Part shown: one piece after another, positions 1-5,187 of the stretch
Layout of the letters: each line of letters opens with the position of its first letter
Position numbering within the stretch: the first letter of the stretch is position 1
NCBI GenBank assembly: GCA_943327965.2
Contig: CALPYQ020000157.1
Location: forward strand, 1-5,187
Direction: 5' to 3'
Origin: Singulisphaera sp. GP187
Lineage (GTDB): Bacteria; Pseudomonadota; Gammaproteobacteria; Burkholderiales; Burkholderiaceae_C
DNA: 5,187 nucleotides
The notes under the pieces: model-generated
The model's database searches: none
What the model saw: only the letters and a program-made list of their open reading frames with translations
What the model was told of the DNA's origin: nothing
Made by a program: the position numbers and the translations under genes

Positions 1-1657
1 GCAAGGGGATGACGACGTCTTCGTTGATCTTGAAGGCATTGGTGTGACGACTGATGGCGGCTGTGCGTTTGCGATCGAGCCAAAATTTCTTGCGCGCTTC
101 GGGACTGATGGCCACAAAACCTTCGCCACTGCGCGAATTAGCCAAGCGCACGACTTCTGAAGTAGCACGCGCTACGTCGTCCGCGTTGTCTCCAGCGATA
201 TCGCCCACCAACACCATCTTGGGCAGGCCGCCGCGCTTACTCTTGGTGGCGTACCCCACGGCCTTGAGGTAACGGTCGTCGAGATGCTCCAAGCCAGCCA
301 ACACGGTGTTAGTGCGCTTGTGCTCAGCAAACATGAAGTCTTTGATTTCAACAATGCTGGGCACGGCATCTTTGGCATTGCCAAAAAATTCCATACACAC
401 CGTTCGCGTGTGGTCTGGCATGCGGTGCAAGACCCAGCGAGCGCTGGTAATCAAACCATCGCAACCCTCTTTTTGAATGCCCGGCAAGCCGGCCAAAAAC
501 TTGTCGGTGACGTCTTTGCCCAAGCCTTCTTTTCGGAAGACGGTGCCGGGAATATCGAGACGCTCTTCACGAACCAAGGTGGTGCCATTGGCTTCAAAAT
601 ATTTGAGCTCAAAACTGGCCATTTCAACGTCGTGAATTTTGCCCAGGTTGTGGTTCAGGCGTGTGACTTCTAACCACTGCGCATCGGGCGTGACCATGCG
701 CCAGCTGGCCAAGTTGTCGAGTGCGGTACCCCACAACACGGCTTTTTTGCCGCCCGCATTCATGGCAATGTTGCCGCCAATGCAACTGGCTTCTGCCGAG
801 GTGGGGTCAACCGCAAAGACCCAACCCGCATGCTCTGCGGCGTCGGTCACGCGTTGGGTGACCACACCCACTTCGGTCCAGATGGTGGGTACTTCTTTGT
901 CCAAGCCAGGTAGCTTCATCATCTCGATGCCAGTCATGGCCTCGAGTTTTTCGGTGTTGATAACGGCACTGTTCCAAGTTAACGGAACTGCGCCGCCGGT
1001 GTAGCCCGTACCGCCGCCCCTGGGAATGATGGTCAGCCCCAGGGTGAAACAGCCTTTGACCAAATTGGCCATCTCGGCTTCGGTGTCTGGGGTTAAGACC
1101 ACAAAGGGGTATTCAACGCGCCAGTCGGTGGCATCGGTCACGTGACTGACACGCGACAGGGCATCAAACTTGATGTTGTCTTTGGCGGTGAGCTTGCCCA
1201 GCGCTTTTTGTGACTTGCGGCGCAATGCCGCCATGTCGGAGAAATTTTGATTGAAACTGCTGACAGCGGCTTTGGCCAAAACCAACAATTCACCCACCAA
1301 GCCATCACGCAAGGCATCGGTTTCGGGTGTGCGGCGTTTTTGAACTTCGCCCAAACGGTGCTGCAAAGCGTCTACCAACAACTTACGACGATCGGGGTTG
1401 TCGAGCAAGTCATCTTGCAAATAAGGATTGCGCTGAACCACCCAGATATCGCCCAGCACTTCGTAAAGCATGCGAGCTGAGCGACCTGTTTGCCTCTCAT
1501 CTCGAAGTTGGTTGAGCAAATCCCAAGCGCGAGACCCCAACAAACGAATCACGATTTCTCGGTCTGAGAAACTGGTGTAGTTGTAGGGAATTTCTCGCAA
1601 GCGGGGCGACGAATCGTCGGCTTGCAAGAGGTGTTGGAGCGTGGTGGGTGCGTTCAT
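1..1657 (-). CDS. Large FAD/FMN-binding oxidoreductase (GlcD/D-lactate dehydrogenase-like), N-terminal part, truncated at the window edge
   Basis: The minus strand is open from an ATG at 1657-1655 to the left edge, giving 552 codons without a stop. An in-frame TAA at 1675-1673 lies six codons upstream, so this ATG is the first possible start. Residues 1 to about 170 are a helical, Arg-rich region holding [20 protein letters not shown] (21-40) and [20 protein letters not shown] (65-84). From about 180 comes a PCMH-type FAD-binding domain with [14 protein letters not shown] (212-225) and [12 protein letters not shown] (292-303), which match the flavin-binding loops of the GlcD/D-lactate dehydrogenase family. 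The start of the FAD-oxidase C-terminal domain follows, ending in [10 protein letters not shown] at the edge. Burkholderiales have proteins of roughly 1,300 residues of this build, in which an iron-sulfur/CCG region follows; that part is not visible here. It probably oxidises a hydroxy acid and passes electrons on through Fe-S centres. The substrate is unknown. No Shine-Dalgarno sequence is evident. Confidence 0.9.
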   Translation of the reverse strand, partial: MNAPTTLQHLLQADDSSPRLREIPYNYTSFSDREIVIRLLGSRAWDLLNQLRDERQTGRSARMLYEVLGDIWVVQRNPYLQDDLLDNPDRRKLLVDALQHRLGEVQKRRTPETDALRDGLVGELLVLAKAAVSSFNQNFSDMAALRRKSQKALGKLTAKDNIKFDALSRVSHVTDATDWRVEYPFVVLTPDTEAEMANLVKGCFTLGLTIIPRGGGTGYTGGAVPLTWNSAVINTEKLEAMTGIEMMKLPGLDKEVPTIWTEVGVVTQRVTDAAEHAGWVFAVDPTSAEASCIGGNIAMNAGGKKAVLWGTALDNLASWRMVTPDAQWLEVTRLNHNLGKIHDVEMASFELKYFEANGTTLVREERLDIPGTVFRKEGLGKDVTDKFLAGLPGIQKEGCDGLITSARWVLHRMPDHTRTVCMEFFGNAKDAVPSIVEIKDFMFAEHKRTNTVLAGLEHLDDRYLKAVGYATKSKRGGLPKMVLVGDIAGDNADDVARATSEVVRLANSRSGEGFVAISPEARKKFWLDRKRTAAISRHTNAFKINEDVVIPL

Positions 1658-1723
1658 GAGATTTGACGAATTTTACTTCAGGGGGGCAATCACGCACCGA
1701 GGGTGGGGGCACACCGAAGTATT
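1658..1723. promoter_or_regulatory. Divergent intergenic region between the oxidoreductase and the ugpQ-like gene
   Basis: These 66 bases separate two divergent starts and must hold or overlap both promoters. On the minus strand, TAAAAT (1675-1670) is a reasonable -10 box, but it would place the transcript start only about 5-7 bases before the oxidoreductase ATG, and I see no good -35. On the plus strand, TTGACG (1663-1668) resembles a -35, but the sequence 17-18 bases further on (around 1686-1692) is a poor -10. The middle is G-rich on the plus strand (1681-1686 and 1701-1709). Promoter assignment is tentative in both directions. Confidence 0.4.
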
Positions 1724-2497
1724 ATGGCTGACACACGCCAAATGACCATGAACCCGCTCGCCTCAAAAACCTGGCCGTACCCGCGATGGATAGCCCACCG
1801 CGGGGCTGGGACTTTGGCACCGGAAAACACTTTGGCGGCTTTTAGGAAAGGCGCAGAACTCGGCTACCGAATGTTTGAGTGCGATGCCAAGATAAGCAGT
1901 GACGGTGAGGTTTTTCTATTGCACGACGCTAACTTGGAGCGCACCACCAATGGCCAAGGCATTGCTGGTCATCAAACTTGGCAGCAATTGGCCCAATGGG
2001 ACGCTGGCAGTTGGCATTCCAAAGAATTTAGGGGCGAGCCCCTTCCCACATTGAAGCAAGTTTCGGATTTTTGTCTTGCAAATGGGTTTTTCCTGAACAT
2101 CGAGCTCAAACCGACGCCCGGAACCGAACTCATGACGGGCGAAGTGGTCGCAAAGCAAGCCGCCCAAATTTGGCAACACCAAGACGTGCCGCCCTTATTG
2201 ACCTCGTTTCAGCTTGAATCTTTGCAGGGCGCCCTGAAAGTAGCGCCCCACATACCGCGTGGTTTGTTGTTACAAGAAATGACAAATACTTGGCTAGAAA
2301 CCGCCCTAGAACTTCATTGCAGCGCTGTCATTTGTCAGTACGCGTTGTGGACGCCAGACAGGGTTAAAGCGGTACACCAAGCCGGCATGCGTTGTCTTAG
2401 TTACACCGTCAACGATGATTCAGTGGCCCAATACCTCATAAAAATGAATACCGACGGCCTCATTACAGACCGCGTCGACCACTTTAGCCCCTTCTAA
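1724..2497 (+). CDS. ugpQ: Glycerophosphodiester phosphodiesterase, UgpQ-like
   Basis: It hydrolyses glycerophosphodiesters such as glycerophosphocholine to glycerol-3-phosphate and an alcohol, using a metal-dependent GDPD TIM barrel. From the ATG at 1724 it is 257 residues, near the 247 of E. coli UgpQ, and it resembles that protein along its length. The family signature is intact: WPYPRWIAHRGAG (17-29) with His25, APENTLAAF (32-40), the metal ligands Glu52 and Asp54 in ECDAK, His67 in LLHDANLERT, and Glu127 in NIELKP. YTVNDD and GLITDRVD close the barrel. No signal peptide is seen, so it is probably cytoplasmic. The start is uncertain: the ATG at 1724 has a weak GAAG at 1716-1719. A GTG at 1703 and ATGs at 1742 and 1748 are in frame, and the 1748 start fits the E. 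coli N-terminus best. No Ugp transporter genes lie in the window, so the link to glycerol-3-phosphate uptake rests on homology alone. Confidence 0.92.
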   Translation: MADTRQMTMNPLASKTWPYPRWIAHRGAGTLAPENTLAAFRKGAELGYRMFECDAKISSDGEVFLLHDANLERTTNGQGIAGHQTWQQLAQWDAGSWHSKEFRGEPLPTLKQVSDFCLANGFFLNIELKPTPGTELMTGEVVAKQAAQIWQHQDVPPLLTSFQLESLQGALKVAPHIPRGLLLQEMTNTWLETALELHCSAVICQYALWTPDRVKAVHQAGMRCLSYTVNDDSVAQYLIKMNTDGLITDRVDHFSPF

Positions 2498-2765
2498 ATA
2501 AGCGGGTTTGCAAAGCCCATTCGATGGTGGCGCAAACCAAAACCAGTACGCCATACGTGGCCATCTTGCCGTCATTGCCGGTCAATACCAAGCCGCCTAC
2601 CAACACTGCCAGGCAGCTAGTCACGTTCATCAGCCATCGCCATAACCATCGAATTTGAGACTGACGTCTGAATTGAAAACTGCCCCAAGCGGTCATTCCC
2701 AGCGAAATGGCCAGGGCTGGCAACGCGAAGTTCAACAAATGCCAAAAAACATCATCCCAAGTCAT
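2484..2765 (-). CDS. Small three-helix membrane protein of unknown function
   Basis: I do not recognise this 93-residue protein. It has three likely membrane segments at about 8-30, 44-62 and 68-86. The Arg-rich loop between the first two (R33, R34, R39, R43) and the Arg-rich tail (R88, R91, R92) point to a periplasmic N-terminus and a cytoplasmic C-terminus by the positive-inside rule. It is rich in Trp (W3, W8, W27, W40, W42, W44, W83), and I see no catalytic or metal-binding motif. The start is well supported: AAGGA (plus-strand 2775-2771) lies five bases before the ATG, the clearest ribosome binding site in the window. The gene diverges from hemA, and its last 14 bases overlap the end of the convergent ugpQ-like gene. 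That it is real is inferred from the good RBS, the coherent topology and its exact fit between neighbours. Confidence 0.8.
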   Translation of the reverse strand: MTWDDVFWHLLNFALPALAISLGMTAWGSFQFRRQSQIRWLWRWLMNVTSCLAVLVGGLVLTGNDGKMATYGVLVLVCATIEWALQTRLFRRG

Positions 2766-2770
2766 TCTTT

Positions 2771-2775
2771 TCCTT
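2771..2775 (-). promoter_or_regulatory. Ribosome binding site of the small membrane protein gene
   Basis: Read on the minus strand this is AAGGA, five bases before the ATG at 2765-2763. It is a clear Shine-Dalgarno match and fixes the start of the 93-codon gene. Neither the oxidoreductase, hemA nor prfA has a comparable one. Confidence 0.7.
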
Positions 2776-2793
2776 GTCTGCTGGTACAGGTTT

Positions 2794-2799
2794 TATAAT
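2794..2799 (+). promoter_or_regulatory. Candidate -10 box of the hemA promoter (TATAAT)
   Basis: This is a perfect sigma-70 -10 hexamer on the plus strand, with only seven bases between it and the hemA ATG at 2807. Transcription would begin at or within a base or two of the start codon, implying a leaderless or nearly leaderless hemA mRNA. The -35 position (about 2770-2777, TTCCTTGT) is a poor match to TTGACA, and there is no TG extension. The same A/T stretch reads TATAAA on the minus strand (2797-2792) and could serve the divergent membrane gene with a leader of about 20 bases. Confidence 0.5.
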
Positions 2800-2806
2800 C
2801 CGAAAC

Positions 2807-4078
2807 ATGGCAGTCTGGGCATTGGGGTTAAACCACACAACAGCTCCGCTCGATTTGCGCGGGCGGTTTGCGTTTGCCGTGGACCAATTGCCCCCAACAT
2901 TGCACCAACTCAGGGGCAATCTTGCCTCTTTCACCTCGCGCGAACCCGAAGCCGCCATTCTTTCTACCTGCAATCGCACAGAAATTTATTGTGCCGCAGA
3001 TCAATTGGCATTGGAGGGCACGCTCCATTGGCTGGCCCAAACAGGTGGCGTCACCGCACACGAACTCAAAGCCCACACCTACACCTTACAAGAAGGCCAC
3101 GTGGCAAGGCACGCCTTCAGGGTGGCCAGTGGCCTTGACTCCATGGTCTTGGGTGAGGCGCAAATTTTGGGTCAACTCAAAGATGCCGTGCGCGCCGCCG
3201 AAGAAGCTGGCGCACTGGGCAGCACTTTAAATCAGCTTTTTCAGCGCAGCTTTGCAGTGGCCAAAGAGGTTCGCTCCAGCACCGAAATTGGCGCTCATTC
3301 CATCAGCATGGCGGCCGCATCGGTGCGCTTGGCGGGGCAACTTTTTGAAGACCTTAGTAAAATCAAAGTGCTTTTTGTGGGCGCTGGCGAAATGATTGAA
3401 CTGGTGGTCACGCACTTTGCGGCCAAAAGCCCACACGGCATGGCCATTGCCAATCGCAGCATGGACCGTGGTGAAAAACTCGCAGCCCAATTTGGCGCAG
3501 AAGTGATGCGTCTTTCTGACTTACCCGATCGACTGCACGAGTTTGATGCCGTTATCAGTTGTACCGCCAGTACCCTGCCCCTCATTGGTTTGGGTGCTGT
3601 TGCCAGGGCCCTCAAAAAACGTCGCAATCGCCCCATGTTCATGGTCGATCTGGCCGTTCCCCGAGACATAGAGCCCGAAGTCAAATCGCTGGAAGACGTT
3701 TATTTGTACACCGTCGACGATTTGGCCAGTGTGGTTCAAACCGGCCAAGCCCATCGTCAAGCTGCCGTGGCCGAAGCCGAGGTCATCATTGATGCGGGGG
3801 TTCAAAGCTTCATGCATTGGTTGGTTCAGCGCAGCAGTGTGCCGCTGATTCAGCAATTGAATGCACAAGCCGACGAATGGCGGGAAGCCGAAATGGCGCG
3901 CGCCCGCAAGCTTCTGGCCAAAGGCGAAGATCCCGAAAAAGTTCTTGAAGCGCTGTCTCGCGGCATTACCCAAAAAATGCTGCATGGCGCCATGGCCGAA
4001 TTGCGCGAAGCAGATCCCGAGCACGTGGCCCAAGCCACTCACGCCGTTCAACGCATGTTCTTGCGCAAAGAGCGCTAG
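2807..4078 (+). CDS. hemA: Glutamyl-tRNA reductase
   Basis: It reduces glutamyl-tRNA(Glu) with NADPH to glutamate-1-semialdehyde, the first committed step of C5-pathway tetrapyrrole synthesis; it acts in the cytosol as a V-shaped dimer. The 423 residues match the usual length. The N-terminal catalytic domain has [15 protein letters not shown] (7-21), [10 protein letters not shown] (53-62) with the thioester-forming Cys55, and His102 before [17 protein letters not shown] (109-125). The Rossmann NADPH domain has VLFVGAGEM (188-196) and the NRS turn at 216-218. The helical dimerisation domain fills about 320-423. I chose the ATG at 2807 because the family begins M-A-V-W-A-L-G-N-H-like, although the frame stays open upstream to a TTG at 2774. 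There is no Shine-Dalgarno sequence, which fits the leaderless reading suggested by the nearby TATAAT. prfA follows 69 bases downstream in the same direction. Confidence 0.98.
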   Translation: MAVWALGLNHTTAPLDLRGRFAFAVDQLPPTLHQLRGNLASFTSREPEAAILSTCNRTEIYCAADQLALEGTLHWLAQTGGVTAHELKAHTYTLQEGHVARHAFRVASGLDSMVLGEAQILGQLKDAVRAAEEAGALGSTLNQLFQRSFAVAKEVRSSTEIGAHSISMAAASVRLAGQLFEDLSKIKVLFVGAGEMIELVVTHFAAKSPHGMAIANRSMDRGEKLAAQFGAEVMRLSDLPDRLHEFDAVISCTASTLPLIGLGAVARALKKRRNRPMFMVDLAVPRDIEPEVKSLEDVYLYTVDDLASVVQTGQAHRQAAVAEAEVIIDAGVQSFMHWLVQRSSVPLIQQLNAQADEWREAEMARARKLLAKGEDPEKVLEALSRGITQKMLHGAMAELREADPEHVAQATHAVQRMFLRKER

Positions 4079-4102
4079 CGATTCTCTCGTCTTTGCCTCT
4101 GC

Positions 4103-4123
4103 GCATTGGACGCATTCCAATGC
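4103..4123. repeat. Perfect 8-bp inverted repeat with a 5-base loop between hemA and prfA
   Basis: The left arm GCATTGGA (4103-4110) and the right arm TCCAATGC (4116-4123) are exact reverse complements around CGCAT. In RNA this would form a compact 8-bp hairpin 24 bases before the prfA ATG. No T-tract follows on the plus strand, so it is not a standard intrinsic terminator. It may be a processing or attenuation structure, a protein-binding palindrome, or chance. Confidence 0.6.
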
Positions 4124-4147
4124 ACGCCCTCCCCTTAGATGTGTGCC

Positions 4148-5187
4148 ATGAAAACTTTTTTACTTCAGCAACTAGAACGCTACGTCCAGCGACTCGAAGA
4201 ATTGGATTTCTTGCTGTCGCGCGAGGACATCATGGCGGACATGAATCAGTTCTTGAAACTGTCACGCGAACACGCCGACGTCAGTTCGGTGGCCAAGCGC
4301 TATGTGCGCTACCAAGAGCGCCGCCATGACCTCGAGGCTGGCCACGCCTTGGCCGCCAGCAGTTCAGAAGACCCCGACATGAAAGCCATGGCCGATGAAG
4401 AAATTCAAAGTGCTTCATTGGAAATGGCCGAGCTTGAAGTTGAGTTGCAGCGCATGTTGCTGCCCAAAGACCCAGACGACGCGCGCCCCGCTTACCTAGA
4501 AATTCGTGCGGGGACAGGCGGCGACGAATCCGCCTTGTTTGCTGGCGACTTGTTGCGCATGTACACCAAGTTTTGTGAACGCAAAGGCTGGCGCATCGAA
4601 ATCATGTCTGAATCGGCCAGTGAGTTAGGCGGCTACAAAGAGGTGGTCATCCGAATGGAAGGCGACAACGTGTTTGGCACCATGCGCTTTGAATCGGGTG
4701 GGCACCGGGTGCAACGTGTCCCGGCCACCGAAACACAAGGCCGCATCCACACCAGCGCTTGTACGGTGGCTGTCTTGGCCGAGCCCGATGAAGCCCAAGC
4801 GGTGACCATCAACCCCGCCGATTTGCGCATCGATACCTACCGCGCCAGCGGTGCGGGTGGTCAGCACATCAACAAGACCGACTCAGCCGTTCGCATTACG
4901 CACATTCCGACGGGCATCGTGGCCGAGTGTCAAGACGATCGAAGTCAGCACCGCAACAAAGCCAAGGCCCTGCAAGTTCTGTCGGCGCGTATTCAAGAAA
5001 AAGAACGCAGTGAACGTGCCGCCAAAGATGCCGCCCTTCGCAAGGGCCTCATTGGCAGTGGCGATCGCTCGGACCGCATTCGCACCTACAACTTTCCGCA
5101 GGGCCGACTGACCGATCACCGAATTAACCTCACTTTGTACAAGCTGAGTTTCATCATGGAAGGCGATTTGGAAGAAGTGACACAGGC
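4148..5187 (+). CDS. prfA: Peptide chain release factor 1, missing only its C-terminal end
   Basis: RF1 reads UAA and UAG in the ribosomal A site and triggers peptide release. 346 codons lie in the window; the family is about 360 long, so roughly 12-15 residues are cut off by the right edge. Order: an N-terminal helical domain (about 1-110), [20 protein letters not shown] (115-134), the stop-codon reading tripeptide Pro192-Ala193-Thr194 in [12 protein letters not shown], and the catalytic GGQ at 237-239 in [18 protein letters not shown], rather than the SPF of RF2, identifies RF1, and no frameshift signal is present. Gln239 is the expected target of the PrmC methylase, whose gene often follows; that lies outside the window. 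The ATG at 4148 gives the family-like start [12 protein letters not shown]; an in-frame ATG at 4139 is less likely. No clear Shine-Dalgarno sequence is seen. The 69-base spacing suggests cotranscription with hemA. Confidence 0.97.
   Translation, partial: MKTFLLQQLERYVQRLEELDFLLSREDIMADMNQFLKLSREHADVSSVAKRYVRYQERRHDLEAGHALAASSSEDPDMKAMADEEIQSASLEMAELEVELQRMLLPKDPDDARPAYLEIRAGTGGDESALFAGDLLRMYTKFCERKGWRIEIMSESASELGGYKEVVIRMEGDNVFGTMRFESGGHRVQRVPATETQGRIHTSACTVAVLAEPDEAQAVTINPADLRIDTYRASGAGGQHINKTDSAVRITHIPTGIVAECQDDRSQHRNKAKALQVLSARIQEKERSERAAKDAALRKGLIGSGDRSDRIRTYNFPQGRLTDHRINLTLYKLSFIMEGDLEEVTQ

Noticed and set aside
284..673. 129-codon open frame on the plus strand
   Set aside because: It is antisense to the oxidoreductase, whose minus-strand frame carries recognisable flavin-binding motifs and runs through the whole region.
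1663..1692. TTGACG at 1663-1668 as the -35 of a sigma-70 promoter for the ugpQ-like gene
   Set aside because: The sequence 17-18 bases downstream (around 1686-1692) is a poor -10, so it is mentioned only as a weak possibility in the intergenic entry.
2504..2518. Imperfect palindrome GGGTTTGCAAAGCCC just past the ugpQ-like stop, considered as a bidirectional terminator
   Set aside because: The arms pair only with a bulge, the loop would be too small if TTTGCAAA pairs fully, no T-tract follows on either strand, and it lies within the coding end of the membrane gene.
3521..4120. 199-codon open frame on the minus strand opposite hemA
   Set aside because: It lies almost wholly antisense to hemA, whose plus-strand frame encodes an unmistakable full-length protein. 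Its composition (many Gly, Phe, His and Gln) is that expected from the complement of GC-biased codons, and it shows no motif.
1..5187. A new multi-gene system, defence island, mobile element, CRISPR array or RNA gene
   Set aside because: All but about 180 bases are covered by five genes, four of which are recognisable metabolic or translation genes. No direct repeats, transposase or integrase motifs, tRNA-like cloverleaf or shift in composition is visible.

Overview
The window reads as an ordinary, densely packed stretch of a betaproteobacterial chromosome. The best guess is order Burkholderiales, possibly family Comamonadaceae. This rests on the style of the encoded proteins, on the large FAD/FMN oxidoreductase of a type I associate with that order, on the hemA-prfA pair, and on a moderately high GC content. 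The genus cannot be fixed by eye. I see no mobile element, CRISPR array, tRNA, rRNA, phage gene or compositional break.

Layout: (1) Positions 1-1657, minus strand: the first 552 codons of a large FAD-binding oxidoreductase related to GlcD and D-lactate dehydrogenase, cut by the left window edge. (2) A 66-base divergent gap at 1658-1723. (3) Positions 1724-2497, plus strand: a glycerophosphodiester phosphodiesterase close to UgpQ. (4) Positions 2484-2765, minus strand: an unidentified 93-residue, three-helix membrane protein whose end overlaps the end of the ugpQ-like gene by 14 bases. (5) A 41-base divergent gap at 2766-2806 with a perfect TATAAT box only seven bases before the next start codon. 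(6) Positions 2807-4078, plus strand: hemA, glutamyl-tRNA reductase. (7) A 69-base gap at 4079-4147 with a perfect 8-bp inverted repeat. (8) Positions 4148-5187, plus strand: prfA, peptide chain release factor 1, missing only its last dozen or so codons at the right edge.

Functionally, hemA and prfA form the conserved pair also seen in enterobacteria, where prmC (hemK) follows. HemA commits glutamyl-tRNA to tetrapyrrole synthesis, and RF1 terminates translation at UAA and UAG. The ugpQ-like enzyme releases glycerol-3-phosphate from phospholipid head-group diesters. The large oxidoreductase probably oxidises a 2-hydroxy acid or similar substrate, but its substrate is unknown. No gene lies in a cluster that suggests a new multi-gene system.

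The points most worth checking are the possible leaderless start of hemA and its shared A/T box with the small membrane gene, the uncharacterised N-terminal region of the oxidoreductase, the unidentified membrane protein, and the hairpin between hemA and prfA.
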